Position numbers and translations under genes: made by a program | Notes under the pieces: model-generated | What the model was told of the DNA's origin: nothing | The model's database searches: none | Seen by the model: the letters and a program-made list of their open reading frames with translations, nothing else | Shown here: positions 9,002-18,126 of the stretch, piece by piece | Position numbering within the stretch: position 1 is the first letter of the stretch | How the letters are laid out: the number at the start of each line of letters is the position of its first letter | NCBI RefSeq assembly: GCF_028595325.1 | Contig: NZ_JAQQXR010000001.1 | Coordinates: 992,001 to 1,056,000 of the forward strand | Origin: Janthinobacterium fluminis | GTDB taxonomy: Bacteria; Pseudomonadota; Gammaproteobacteria; Burkholderiales; Burkholderiaceae_D | Reading direction: 5' to 3' | Length of the DNA stretch: 64,000 bases

Positions 9002-9306
9002 TGCAGGCCCTCCAGTTCGATGCGGTTGACGGCGGTTTCCACCAGCATGTCCGCCTGGACGATGGTTTGGCAGGCGCGGCGCTTGTAGCGGCCGTCGATT
9101 TTCACCTGGCAGCAATGGCATACGCCCATGCCGCAATAGGAACCCATCACTTGCTGGCTGTCGTTGCGGGCCAGCTGGCGCATGCCGACGGCGTTCAGCA
9201 CGCTCAGCACGGTTTCGCCATGGGCGGCGGCAACTGGCTGGCCGTTGATCTTGATGGTGAGCTGTTCGCTGCCCAGTTCCTGTATATCGTGTTTTCTGCT
9301 CAACAT
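8998..9306 (-). CDS. hcnA: hydrogen cyanide synthase subunit HcnA ([2Fe-2S] ferredoxin-like)
   Basis: A 102-residue protein with the plant-type ferredoxin cysteine pattern: Cys58-X4-Cys63-X2-Cys66-X12-Cys79 (CGMGVCHCCQVKIDG, then KRRACQT). The segments NGQPVAAAHGETVLSVLNAV and LARND strongly resemble HcnA of Pseudomonas as I remember it. It is the first gene of the operon; AGGAAAG lies upstream of its ATG. The subunit carries electrons for membrane-bound glycine oxidation that releases HCN. Expression is likely driven by the promoter at 9397-9440. Confidence 0.88.
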   Translation of the reverse strand: MLSRKHDIQELGSEQLTIKINGQPVAAAHGETVLSVLNAVGMRQLARNDSQQVMGSYCGMGVCHCCQVKIDGRYKRRACQTIVQADMLVETAVNRIELEGLQ

Positions 9307-9396
9307 ATTAAATGCACTTTCCTAACGTGTGGCAAGGAGATGGTGAAGACGTCCGTGGCGGGGTATTACCACATGGTCAGTAGTGTTATTAAGTTC

Positions 9397-9440
9397 ATTA
9401 TAGCAATCTGATAACATTAGGGGAATAGGATCTGATCCTA
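9397..9440 (-). promoter_or_regulatory. hcnA promoter with palindromic activator-like site
   Basis: On the minus strand a perfect TATAAT -10 box (9397-9402) is preceded by a 17-bp spacer and a poor -35 (TTCCCC, 9420-9425). Directly upstream lies the perfect 15-bp palindrome TAGGATC-N-GATCCTA (9426-9440). Its centre falls near -43 relative to the predicted start, the position used by class II activators. The weak -35 fits an activator-dependent promoter. No TTGA-N6-TCAA (ANR/FNR) box was seen here. Confidence 0.55.
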
Positions 9441-9595
9441 AAAGGATATTTTTTTTGGGGGAGGGAAAATACCGGCCGCCGCGGCGGGGGCGTAGGTCGA
9501 ATGGCGGATGGCGGGAATGGCCGCCGGCCCGCCGCTGCCGTTTTTGGGGAAGGAGGGGGAGGGCGGCGCCGCTGGCTGCGGGCCGCCGTGGGGCT

Positions 9596-11209
9596 TTAGC
9601 GGCGCGCCGGCGTCAGCACGCTGGGCAAGGCTTTCGGCAGGGTTTCCGGATAGTCGCGGCTGAAGTGCAGGCCGCGGCTTTCGCGCCGCGACAGCGCGCT
9701 GTTGACGATCAGCGAGGCGACGTCGACGAGGTTGCGCAGTTCCAGCAAGTCGTGGGTGATGCGGAAGTTGCGGTAGTACTCGTCGATTTCCTCTTTCAGC
9801 AGGGCGATGCGGTGTTGCGCCCGTTCCAGGCGCTTGGTCGTGCGGACGATGCCGACGTAGTTCCACATGAAGCGGCGCAATTCGTCCCAGTTGTGGGCGA
9901 TGACCACTTCCTCGTCGGCGTCGGTGACGCGGCTTTCATCCCAGTCCGGCAGATAGGGCACCGGCTTGCGTTCGCTGTGTTCGATGTCGCGCGCGCAGGC
10001 GCGGCCGATGACGAGGCATTCGAGCAGGGAATTGCTGGCCAGGCGGTTGGCGCCGTGCAGGCCGGTGCAAGCCGTCTCGCCGACCGCGTACAGGCCCGGC
10101 AGGTCGGTGCGCCCGGACAGGTCGGTGACGACGCCGCCGCAGGTATAGTGGGCCGCCGGCACGATGGGAATCGGCTCTTTGGTGATGTCGATGCCCAGTT
10201 CCAGGCAGCGCGCGTAGATCGTCGGGAAGTGTTCGATGAGGAACGCGGCCGGCTTGTGGCTGATGTCCAGGTGCACGTAGTCGAGGCCGCGTTTCTTGAT
10301 TTCAAAGTCGATGGCGCGGGCGACGACGTCGCGCGGCGCCAGCTCGGCCCGTTCGTCGTGGCCCAGCATGAAGCGGGTGCCGGCCGCCGCGCCCGCTTGC
10401 GGCGGCAGTTTCAGCAAGCCGCCCTCGCCGCGGATCGCTTCCGTGATGAGGAAGGATTTCGCGTAAGGGTGGTACAGGCAGGTCGGGTGGAACTGGATGA
10501 ATTCCATGTTCGAGACGCGGCAGCCGGCGCGCCAGGCCATGGCGATGCCGTCGCCGCTGGCCGTGTCCGGATTGGTCGTGTACAGGTAGACCTTGCCGGC
10601 GCCGCCCGTGGCTAGCACCGTCTGCTCGGCCGAGAAGGTCAGCACCTTGCCCGTTTCCTCGTCCTGCACGTAGAGGCCGTGGCATTTAGGCTGGGCGTTG
10701 CGCTGGCTGCGCTTGTGTTCCAGCTTGTCGGAGGTGATCAAGTCGATCGCGCAATGGTGCTCGAACAGCGTGATGTTCGGGTGGGCGCGCACCTTCTGCT
10801 CCAGCGTCACCTGGACGGCGTGGCCGGTGGCGTCGGCGGCGTGGATGATGCGGCGCTGGCTGTGGCCGCCTTCGCGGGTCAGGTGGAAGCCCAGCTCGGC
10901 GCTGGCGTCGCGGGTGAACGGCACGCCCTGGGCGATCAGCCATTCGATGGCTTCGCGGCCGTGCTCGACGATGAAGCGGGTGGCGCCTTCGTCGCACAGG
11001 CCGCCGCCGGCCACCAGGGTGTCGTCGATGTGCTGGGTGTGGCTGTCGCCGGAGTCGAGCACGGCGGCGATGCCGCCCTGGGCCCAGTTGCTGGCGCCGT
11101 CCAGCAGCGCGCGTTTGGAAATGATTGCGACGGTGCGCGTTTCAGCCAGGTGCAACGCCACTGACAATCCCGCCAGTCCGCTGCCGACAATCGCTACATC
11201 AAATTTCAT
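9596..11209 (-). CDS. nadB: L-aspartate oxidase
   Basis: A 537-residue flavoprotein of the expected length. It has the FAD motif [19 protein letters not shown] at the N-terminus, [20 protein letters not shown] (the succinate dehydrogenase/NadB flavin region), [20 protein letters not shown], and [20 protein letters not shown] followed by [20 protein letters not shown]. It converts L-aspartate to iminoaspartate, the first step of de novo NAD synthesis, in the cytoplasm. nadA and nadC are not adjacent. It lies upstream of hcnA on the same strand, but a 289-bp gap with its own promoter separates them, so they are unlikely to be one operon. Confidence 0.96.
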   Translation of the reverse strand: MKFDVAIVGSGLAGLSVALHLAETRTVAIISKRALLDGASNWAQGGIAAVLDSGDSHTQHIDDTLVAGGGLCDEGATRFIVEHGREAIEWLIAQGVPFTRDASAELGFHLTREGGHSQRRIIHAADATGHAVQVTLEQKVRAHPNITLFEHHCAIDLITSDKLEHKRSQRNAQPKCHGLYVQDEETGKVLTFSAEQTVLATGGAGKVYLYTTNPDTASGDGIAMAWRAGCRVSNMEFIQFHPTCLYHPYAKSFLITEAIRGEGGLLKLPPQAGAAAGTRFMLGHDERAELAPRDVVARAIDFEIKKRGLDYVHLDISHKPAAFLIEHFPTIYARCLELGIDITKEPIPIVPAAHYTCGGVVTDLSGRTDLPGLYAVGETACTGLHGANRLASNSLLECLVIGRACARDIEHSERKPVPYLPDWDESRVTDADEEVVIAHNWDELRRFMWNYVGIVRTTKRLERAQHRIALLKEEIDEYYRNFRITHDLLELRNLVDVASLIVNSALSRRESRGLHFSRDYPETLPKALPSVLTPARR

Positions 11210-11312
11210 GACAATTAGATTTTTTGTGAGGAAGCATACTATAGTCCATTTAGCATGGAAACGCAGTGGCTTGCGCTAAATTCGCCGCGCTTTCTTTCCC
11301 CGCGCCCCGCGC

Positions 11313-11326
11313 TTGTGGCGGCTCAA
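11313..11326. promoter_or_regulatory. TTGW-N6-TCAA palindrome (copy 1) upstream of the initiating sugar transferase
   Basis: TTGTGGCGGCTCAA matches TTGA-N6-TCAA at 7 of 8 fixed positions. It lies 88 bp before the ATG at 11414, in the gap between nadB and the first XrtA gene. Confidence 0.45.
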
Positions 11327-11413
11327 CATCTGCGCCGCACAGTCCGCCATGATGGAAAGGCGACCGGTCCGGACATGGTGCCCGCCCGGCCGCATCTGTG
11401 CGCGGGGGCGATC

Positions 11414-12802
11414 ATGATCCGAATTTTCAGCCATTATGTGTCGAAGATGGCCTTCATCCTGCTGTTGCTGGAAATGGTTATCCTGCTCGTCTCGGCCGCC
11501 CTGGTGTCGGCCATCTGGCTGGGCGACGCGCGCACGGCGGCGCGGGCGGAGGACTGGTATCTGTCGTCGCTGGCTTTCGCCCTCGTCATCGTCTTCAGCA
11601 TGAGCACGCTGGGCATGTACCAGCACCGCTCGCGCGAGGACATCCGCAACACCCTGGTGCGCATCATGCCCTCGTTCGCGCTGGGTTTTGCCTTGCTCAG
11701 CCTGCTGTTCTACATGGTGCCGACCATCCATTTCGCGCGCGGCGGCCTGCTCGCCTTCCTGCTCGGCGCCGTGGGCGTGCTGCTCACCCGCCTGCTGCTG
11801 TTCACCTCGGCCGGCTCGGCCATGCTGGAGTCGCGCCTGATCCTGGTCGGCGCCGGGCCGCTGGCGCGCGAGTGCATCGCGCTGGCCGCCAGCAAGGTCG
11901 GCTACCACCAGTTCACCGTCGTCGGCTGCGTCGACGTGCCCGGCGAGGAATGCTGCGTGACGTCGGCGCTGCTGCTGCCGGGCGCGCCCTCGCTGCTGGC
12001 GATCGCGCGCCGCTACGGCGCCAGCGAGATCGTGGTGTCCGTCAACGACAGGCGCAACGGCGCTTTCCCGGCCCGCCAGCTGCTCGAATGCGCGCTGGGC
12101 GGCGTGCGCGTCATCGACGCGGCCACCTTTTTCGAGCGCGAGGCTTGCCAGATCCGCATCGACTCGCTGCAGCCGAGCTATCTGACCTACGGCGGCGGCT
12201 TCGACCAGAGTTTTGTGCGCGCCACGTCGAAGCGCATCTTCGACCTGGCCGCCAGCGCCGCCATCTGCGTCGCCGCGCTGCCGGTGATGCTGGCGGCGGC
12301 GCTGTGGATACGCTGCGAGGACGGCGGCCCCGTCTTCTACCAGCAGGAGCGGGTCGGCAAGGACGGCAAGATCTTCAAGGTGCTGAAGTTCCGCAGCATG
12401 CGCAAGGACGCCGAGGGCGACGGCAAGCCGATCTGGGCCGCCGCCGACGACCCGCGCGTGACGCGCGTCGGCCAGCTGATACGCAAGCTGCGCATCGACG
12501 AGCTGCCGCAGATGCTCAATGTGTTCCGCGGCGAAATGAGCTTCGTCGGCCCGCGCCCGGAGCGGGCCTATTTCGTCGAGCAGTTGAAGGCGCAGGTGCC
12601 GTATTACGATGTGCGCCACAGCATCAAGCCGGGCGTGACGGGGCTGGCCCAGGTGCGCTACCAGTACGGCGCCTCGGTCGACGACGCGGTGCGCAAACTG
12701 CAATACGATTTGTATTATGTGAAAAATAACAGCCTGTTCCTCGATCTGCTGATTCTGCTCGACACGGTGCAGGTGGTCTTGTTCGGCCAGGGCAGCCGGT
12801 GA
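11414..12802 (+). CDS. XrtA-system initiating sugar transferase (undecaprenyl-phosphate sugar phosphotransferase)
   Basis: A 462-residue membrane enzyme that should transfer a sugar-1-phosphate to undecaprenyl phosphate, starting the exopolysaccharide repeat unit. The N-terminal third holds about four membrane segments (from MAFILLLLEMVILL), followed by a CoA-binding-like Rossmann region (RLILVGAGPLARE). The C-terminal catalytic bacterial sugar transferase domain shows KRIFDLAASAAICV, GPVFYQQERVGKDGKIF, KFRSMRKDAE, RKLRIDELPQMLNVFRGEMS and FVGPRPERAYFVE. This layout is that of the PEP-CTERM-associated WcaJ-like family. The ATG at 11414 is chosen because it precedes the first membrane helix. 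Its GTGA end overlaps the prsK start. Confidence 0.92.
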   Translation: MIRIFSHYVSKMAFILLLLEMVILLVSAALVSAIWLGDARTAARAEDWYLSSLAFALVIVFSMSTLGMYQHRSREDIRNTLVRIMPSFALGFALLSLLFYMVPTIHFARGGLLAFLLGAVGVLLTRLLLFTSAGSAMLESRLILVGAGPLARECIALAASKVGYHQFTVVGCVDVPGEECCVTSALLLPGAPSLLAIARRYGASEIVVSVNDRRNGAFPARQLLECALGGVRVIDAATFFEREACQIRIDSLQPSYLTYGGGFDQSFVRATSKRIFDLAASAAICVAALPVMLAAALWIRCEDGGPVFYQQERVGKDGKIFKVLKFRSMRKDAEGDGKPIWAAADDPRVTRVGQLIRKLRIDELPQMLNVFRGEMSFVGPRPERAYFVEQLKAQVPYYDVRHSIKPGVTGLAQVRYQYGASVDDAVRKLQYDLYYVKNNSLFLDLLILLDTVQVVLFGQGSR

Positions 12803-14865
12803 CGCCGCCGGCGCTGTCGTCCGGCGATATCGCCGCGCTGAGCTACGGTTTGGCCTCGCTGGCGTTTTTCGGGCTGTCGCTGCTGTTGCTGGGCAATTGG
12901 CGGGCGCGCCGCCATGCCCGCGCGCTGGCCGTCGCCTGCCTGCTGACGGCCGTGTGGGCGACGGCCGCGGCGGCGCTGCCCGTGTGGCCGGGGCCGCTGT
13001 CGATGCCGGCCAATGTCCTGGAAATTCTGCGCTCCGGGGCGTGGCTGGTGTTCGTGCTGTTGCTGCTGCAGCCGGCCGGGCTGCGCCTGAACGCCTATTT
13101 CTTCGCCATCGGCGGCATCGCCGGCGCCGAGCTGCTGGCCGGCGCGCTGGCCGGGCGGGCGCAATGGGCGGTGGCGGCGACGCTGACGCTGATCGTCAGC
13201 CGCCTGTTGCTGGCGGTGCTGGGCATGCTGCTCGTCGAGCAATGGTATCGCAACACGCCGGCGCCGCAGCGCTGGGGCGTCAAATTCGCCTGCCTGGGCA
13301 TCGGCGGCCTGTTCGCCTACGACTTTTACCTGTACAGCGACGGCTTGCTGTTCCGCGCCATCAACGACGATATCTGGGCCGCGCGCGGCATCGTCAACGC
13401 CCTGACGGCGCCCCTGCTGGCCTTGTCGGCGGCGCGTAATCCGGCCTGGGAGCTGGGGCTGGCGATGTCGCGCCAGATGATGTTCCGCTCGGCCGCGCTG
13501 CTGGGCTCGGCCGTCTACCTGCTGGCGATGGCGTCCAGCGCCTATTACCTGCGCTACTTCGGCGGCGCCTGGGGGCCGGTGATGCAGGTCGCCTACCTGG
13601 GCGGCGCCGTGCTGCTGCTGGCCAGCGTACTGTTTTCCGGCGCGCTGCGCTCGAAGTTAAAGGTCTTCATCAATAAGCATTTCTATCAGGCCAGCTTCGA
13701 CTACCGCGAAGAGTGGTTGCGCTTCACCCGCGCGCTCTCCGAGGACGGCCCCGGCCTGGGCGAGCGCACCATCCAGGCCGTCGCGCAACTGGTCGAAAGC
13801 CCGGCCGGTGCGCTGTGGATACGCCGCGAGCGGACCCGCTGCGTGCCGGCCGCGAGCTGGAACATGGCGCCGCAAACGGCCGGCGAGCCGGCCGACAGCG
13901 CGTTTTGCCAGATGCTGGAACGGCGCCAGTGGGTGATCGACGTACCCGAGTGCCTGGCCCACCCGCTGCGCTACGGCCAGTTGCCGCTGCCGCAATGGAC
14001 CTGCGCCATGCCGCAACTGTGGCTGGTGGTGCCGCTGATGCTGCACGGAAGCCTGTTCGGTTTCGTCGCGCTGGCCCAGCCGCGCACGCGCATCAACCTG
14101 AACTGGGAAGTGCGCGACCTGCTGAAGATCGCCGGCAGCCAGGCCGCCAGCTACCTGGCGCACCGCGAGTCGGCCGACTCGCTGCTGGTGGCGCGCCAGT
14201 TCGAGTCCTTCAACCGCATGTCGACCTTTATCGTCCACGACTTGAAGAACCTGGTGTCGCAGTTGTCCCTGTTGCTGAGCAACGCGGAAAAGCATAAGGC
14301 CAAGCCGGAGTTCCAGCAGGACATGCTGGACACGCTGGACCATTCGGTCAAGAAAATGACGGCGCTGCTGCAAAAACTCAGCCGCGGCGAGACGCAGGAG
14401 CTGGCCGCGCCGCTGCTCATCGAGCAGGTGCTGGCGCACGCCGTGTCGGCGCGGGCCGCGCTGGAGCCGGCGCCGGCGCTGGAAATCGCCCAGGGCGGCT
14501 TGACGGTGCTGGCCAACCGTGGGCGTTTGGAGCGGGTGCTCGGCCACCTGATCCAGAACGCCGTCGAAGCCACCGCCAAGGACGGCCGCGTGCTGGTGCG
14601 CCTGCTGCGCGAGCGCGACAGCGCGGTGGTCGAGTTGGGCGACACGGGCCTGGGCATGAGCGAGCAGTTCATCCGCGAGCGCCTGTTCAAGCCCTTCGAG
14701 TCGACCAAGGCGGCGGGCATGGGCATAGGCGTGTTTGAAAGCCGCGAATACATCCGCGAGGTGGGCGGCGAGCTGGAGGTCAGCAGCAAGCCGGCGGTGG
14801 GCACGACGTTCCGGGTGATCCTGCCGCTGCACGGGGACGGCGCCGCGGCGGCGCGGGGAAAATGA
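12799..14865 (+). CDS. prsK: XrtA/PEP-CTERM system sensor histidine kinase PrsK
   Basis: A 688-residue kinase with a GTG start overlapping the upstream stop. The first 290 residues contain about eight or more membrane helices. A GAF-like sensory region follows (roughly 310-460). The H-box is FIVHDLKNLVSQLSLLLSNA with the phosphoacceptor His at about 480. The ATPase domain has the N-box LIQNAVEAT, the G1 box DTGLGMS and the segment FKPFESTKAAGMGIGVFESR. It should phosphorylate the adjacent PrsR. The ligand sensed through the membrane domain is unknown. Confidence 0.93.
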   Translation: MTPPALSSGDIAALSYGLASLAFFGLSLLLLGNWRARRHARALAVACLLTAVWATAAAALPVWPGPLSMPANVLEILRSGAWLVFVLLLLQPAGLRLNAYFFAIGGIAGAELLAGALAGRAQWAVAATLTLIVSRLLLAVLGMLLVEQWYRNTPAPQRWGVKFACLGIGGLFAYDFYLYSDGLLFRAINDDIWAARGIVNALTAPLLALSAARNPAWELGLAMSRQMMFRSAALLGSAVYLLAMASSAYYLRYFGGAWGPVMQVAYLGGAVLLLASVLFSGALRSKLKVFINKHFYQASFDYREEWLRFTRALSEDGPGLGERTIQAVAQLVESPAGALWIRRERTRCVPAASWNMAPQTAGEPADSAFCQMLERRQWVIDVPECLAHPLRYGQLPLPQWTCAMPQLWLVVPLMLHGSLFGFVALAQPRTRINLNWEVRDLLKIAGSQAASYLAHRESADSLLVARQFESFNRMSTFIVHDLKNLVSQLSLLLSNAEKHKAKPEFQQDMLDTLDHSVKKMTALLQKLSRGETQELAAPLLIEQVLAHAVSARAALEPAPALEIAQGGLTVLANRGRLERVLGHLIQNAVEATAKDGRVLVRLLRERDSAVVELGDTGLGMSEQFIRERLFKPFESTKAAGMGIGVFESREYIREVGGELEVSSKPAVGTTFRVILPLHGDGAAAARGK

Positions 14866-14873
14866 GGTGAGGC

Positions 14874-16220
14874 ATGGGCAAGAAAAAAATGCTGGTGATC
14901 GAGGACGACACGGGCTTGCAAAAGCAGTTGCGCTGGAGCTTCGACGCCTACGAGGTGCTGGTGGCCGGCGAGCGCGAGGCGGCGCTGGCGCACATGCGCC
15001 GGCACCAGCCGGCCGTGGTGACGATGGACCTGGGCCTGCCGCCCGACCCGGACGGCGCCAGCGAGGGTCTGGCGACGCTGCAGCAGATATTGGCGCTGGC
15101 GCCGGACACCAAGGTCATCATCCTGTCGGGCAACCAGGAGCGCGCCAACGCGCTGAAGGCGATCGGCATGGGCGCCTACGACTTCCACCAGAAGCCCTTC
15201 GACGCCGACATGCTGGCCCTGGTGGTCGAACGCGCCTTCTACCTGCACGCCATGCAGCAGGAAAACCGGCGCATGCTGCAGACCCAGGCCGACTCGCCGC
15301 TGGCGGGCATCGTCAGCCGCGACCCCGGCATGCTCAAGCTGTGCCGCAGCGTCGAGAAGGTGGCGCCGTCGTCGGCCACCGTGATGCTGCTGGGCGACTC
15401 GGGCAGCGGCAAGGAGTTGATCGCGCGCGGCCTGCACGCGCTCGGCACGCGCCAGGACAAGCGCTTCGTCGCCATCAATTGCGCGGCGATTCCCGAGAGC
15501 CTGCTCGAAAGCGAGTTGTTCGGCTATGAAAAGGGGGCGTTTACGGGCGCCGCCAAGCAGACCCTGGGCAAGATCGAGCTGGCCCACGGCGGCACTTTTT
15601 TTCTCGACGAGATCGGCGACATGGCGTCGGGCTTGCAGGCCAAGCTGCTGCGCTTTCTGCAGGAGCGGGTGATAGAGCGCATCGGCGGACGCAGCGAAAT
15701 CGCCGTCGACGTGCGCATCGTCTGCGCCACGCACCGCGACCTGAAGGCGCAGGCGGCGGCCGGCAGCTTCCGCGAGGACTTGTACTACCGGCTCAGCGAA
15801 ATCGTGCTGACGATACCGCCGCTGCGCCAGCGCGTCGGCGACAGCGCCTTGCTGGCGCACCACTTCAAGAACAAGTTTTGCGCCAGCGAGGGGCGGCCGT
15901 CGCAGAACTTCAGCCCCGACGCGCTGGCGGCCATCGAAGCCTACGCCTGGCCCGGCAATGTGCGCGAGATGGAGAACTGCATCAAGCGCGCCGTCATCAT
16001 GTCGGACGGGCCGCAGATCGGCGTCGAAGACCTGGGACTGCCTGAGTCGCCGGCGGCCGAGGGCTCCGTCAACCTGCGCCAGGCGCGCGACGCGGCGGAG
16101 TACCAGGTGATGGTGAGGGCGCTGGCGCGGGCCGACGGCAACATCGTCAAGGCGGCCGAGTTGCTGGGGGTGAGCCGGCCGACCCTGTACGACCTGATGA
16201 ACCACCACGGTATCAAGTAG
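14874..16220 (+). CDS. prsR: XrtA/PEP-CTERM system sigma-54-dependent response regulator PrsR
   Basis: A 448-residue NtrC-type regulator. The receiver domain (about 1-125) has acidic residues EDD and the phosphoacceptor Asp52 in [11 protein letters not shown]. The AAA+ domain has Walker A GDSGSGKE (174-181) and the sigma-54 contact loop GAFTGA (221-226), plus FLDEIGDM (Walker B). A Fis-type helix-turn-helix ends the protein ([20 protein letters not shown]). It should activate sigma-54 promoters in response to PrsK; in other bacteria PrsR controls PEP-CTERM genes. I found no convincing -24/-12 promoter in this window, so its targets may be elsewhere. Confidence 0.94.
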   Translation: MGKKKMLVIEDDTGLQKQLRWSFDAYEVLVAGEREAALAHMRRHQPAVVTMDLGLPPDPDGASEGLATLQQILALAPDTKVIILSGNQERANALKAIGMGAYDFHQKPFDADMLALVVERAFYLHAMQQENRRMLQTQADSPLAGIVSRDPGMLKLCRSVEKVAPSSATVMLLGDSGSGKELIARGLHALGTRQDKRFVAINCAAIPESLLESELFGYEKGAFTGAAKQTLGKIELAHGGTFFLDEIGDMASGLQAKLLRFLQERVIERIGGRSEIAVDVRIVCATHRDLKAQAAAGSFREDLYYRLSEIVLTIPPLRQRVGDSALLAHHFKNKFCASEGRPSQNFSPDALAAIEAYAWPGNVREMENCIKRAVIMSDGPQIGVEDLGLPESPAAEGSVNLRQARDAAEYQVMVRALARADGNIVKAAELLGVSRPTLYDLMNHHGIK

Positions 16221-16231
16221 CAAGGGCCGGC

Positions 16232-16253
16232 GGCGCCGGCTCAGTCCGGCGCC
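16232..16253. terminator. bidirectional hairpin between convergent prsR and TPR gene
   Basis: GGCGCCGG (16232-16239), loop CTCAGT, CCGGCGCC (16246-16253) form a perfect 8-bp stem. The loop contains the stop codon of the minus-strand TPR gene. It separates two converging operons. Confidence 0.5.
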
Positions 16254-16888
16254 GCGCCGCCGTCCCGCGCCGGCGGCTCGCGCCACTGTCCCGCCGCGAG
16301 CAGTTTGTTCTTCAGCCCGGGCAGCGGAAAACCCAGCGCATACGCCTTGTGCGCATGCGCGAGGGCTTGCGCATACTCCTTTTTCTTCGCATACATCAGG
16401 CCCAGGTTGTACTGGATGGTCGGCTGCTCCGGCGCCAGCTGCGCCGCCTCCCGCAACTGCTGCAAAGCGGCGTCGGCGTGTCCGCCGGCCAGCAAATAGG
16501 AGCCGTAGATCGACCTGACGGCGGCGTCGTCCTGCTTGAAGCGGATGGCCCGCTCGAAGTAGCAGGCAACGCTGTATTTGGCCCCGGCCGGCTGCGCGGT
16601 CTTGCCGCGCAAACCCAGCTTGGCCATCGCCGCCAGCGCCCGGTGGTGGTTGGGGAAGTGCTCCAGCGTGTAGCCGATATCCCCGCCCAGGCTGGCCGAC
16701 ATGCCGCGCACGAGGTTTTCGACGTCCTTGGAGAAGTGGAATTTCTCCACCACTTCCAGTCCTTGCCGGTCGTCGGCGTTGGTGTAGTCGCCGCCGGGGT
16801 TGTGGCGCACGTAGTCGTCGCAGTTCGCGCCGCTGGCCGCTGCGGCGGCCAGCAGCAGCGCCGCGGCCAGCGGGGTGGATGTTTTCAT
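16241..16888 (-). CDS. periplasmic tetratricopeptide-repeat protein
   Basis: A 215-residue protein with a signal peptide (MKTSTPLAAALLLAAAAASG) and no lipobox, so it is probably periplasmic. Two or three TPR-like helices are visible, such as YSVACYFERAIRFKQDDAA, YLLAGGHADAALQQLREAA and YNLGLMYAKKKEYAQALAH. Its ATG overlaps the stop of the upstream glycosyltransferase (ATGA), making it the last gene of a minus-strand operon with XrtA hydrolases and the acyl carrier protein. A scaffold role in polysaccharide assembly is plausible, but no partner can be named. Confidence 0.75.
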   Translation of the reverse strand: MKTSTPLAAALLLAAAAASGANCDDYVRHNPGGDYTNADDRQGLEVVEKFHFSKDVENLVRGMSASLGGDIGYTLEHFPNHHRALAAMAKLGLRGKTAQPAGAKYSVACYFERAIRFKQDDAAVRSIYGSYLLAGGHADAALQQLREAAQLAPEQPTIQYNLGLMYAKKKEYAQALAHAHKAYALGFPLPGLKNKLLAAGQWREPPARDGGAAPD

Positions 16889-18126
16889 GTTTCCTCCTTG
16901 CGGCCGACGCGTTCCAGCAGGGCGGCCAGTTCGATGCTGCGCGCCTGGCGCGAGTGCAGGGCGACGGCGGCGGCGCTGGCCAGCGGCGCCCTGCCTTGCC
17001 GGGCCAGCGACAGGAAGCGCGTCAGGGCGTGCGCAATGTCGCTTGCCGAGTCGAGCTTGCCGATGGTGTCGATGCCGCAGCGGCGCAATGCCGCCGCGCT
17101 GTCGCCGGCGGGGTCGGTGAGCGCCAGCAGCGGCCGCCCGGCGCGCAGGTATTCATACAGCTTGGCCGGGATCTGCGCGTTGCAGTTGGCCGCCTGCAGC
17201 AGCAGCAGGCCGTCCGCCGCCTGCATCTCGGCCAGCGCCGCGCGGTAGGGCAGCGGCGGCGCCAGCTCGACCAGCTCGGCGACGCCGCCGGCGCCGGCCA
17301 GCGCGCGCAGGTGCGCGTCGTGGCCGCTGGCGCGCAGCACGAGCTGGAAATTGTCCGGGCCGAGCACGCCCTCGCCGCGCAGCCGCGCCAGCGCGGCGAA
17401 CAGCGCGCTGGGGTCGCGTTCGGACGGGTAGACGGCGCCGCTGTGCAGCAGGCGGAAGCGGCCGCCATCGCGCGCGGCGGCCGGCGCGGCGGCGAAGTCG
17501 GCCTCGTCGTAGCCGTTTTCGATCAGGCTGAAGCGTTCCTGCCCGAGCAGCGGAAAGCGCGCCCGGTAGGCGCGCACGGCGCCCGGCGTGGTGCACACCA
17601 TGCTGGCGCTGTGCGCCAGGATTTTCGCCTCGATCCAGCGGTGCAGGCGGCGGGTGCGCGGGTCGGCCGGATAGCCGTCGTCGCTCATCGGGTCGCGCTG
17701 GTCGGCGATCCACGGCAGGCCGCTGAGGCGGTGCAGCGTCAGGCCGATCAGGTGCGCGGTGGCGATGGGGTAGCTGGACCAGATGACGTCGGGGCGGTGG
17801 CGGCGGATCAGCGCCAGGCCGGCCGGCACGGCGCTGAGCCACCAGGAGATCCAGCGGTCGGGCAGGGCCAGCAGCGCCGGGTAGCGCCCGCGCAGCGCCA
17901 GGTGGCGCGCGCTGTCGAGCGCGAAGCTGCGGCGCAGCGTCACGTGGGCGGCGACGGCGTCGGCCGGCGCGCCGTCGCGGCGGTAGGCGCAGGCGCTGGC
18001 CGTCAGCACGATCGGTTGCCAGCCCGACTGCGGCAGATACTCGCTGAATTTGAGCGTGCGCTGGATGCCGCTGCCGCCGGTGTACGGCGGGAAGTGATAG
18101 GCGATCATCAACACGCGCTTCACCAT
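16885..18126 (-). CDS. glycosyltransferase, GT4-like
   Basis: A 413-residue cytoplasmic GT-B enzyme. The N-terminal acceptor domain begins VLMIAYHFPPYTGGSGIQR; DVIWSSYPIATAHLIG and PWIADQRDPMSDDGYP follow. The C-terminal domain contains FRLLHSGAVYPSERDPS and the nucleotide-binding stretch around AKLYEYLRAGRPLLALTDP. This resembles the ExpE7-like family of sugar transferases found in exopolysaccharide loci. The donor and acceptor sugars are unknown. It overlaps the hydrolase gene upstream by 7 bases. Confidence 0.82.
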   Translation of the reverse strand: MVKRVLMIAYHFPPYTGGSGIQRTLKFSEYLPQSGWQPIVLTASACAYRRDGAPADAVAAHVTLRRSFALDSARHLALRGRYPALLALPDRWISWWLSAVPAGLALIRRHRPDVIWSSYPIATAHLIGLTLHRLSGLPWIADQRDPMSDDGYPADPRTRRLHRWIEAKILAHSASMVCTTPGAVRAYRARFPLLGQERFSLIENGYDEADFAAAPAAARDGGRFRLLHSGAVYPSERDPSALFAALARLRGEGVLGPDNFQLVLRASGHDAHLRALAGAGGVAELVELAPPLPYRAALAEMQAADGLLLLQAANCNAQIPAKLYEYLRAGRPLLALTDPAGDSAAALRRCGIDTIGKLDSASDIAHALTRFLSLARQGRAPLASAAAVALHSRQARSIELAALLERVGRKEET

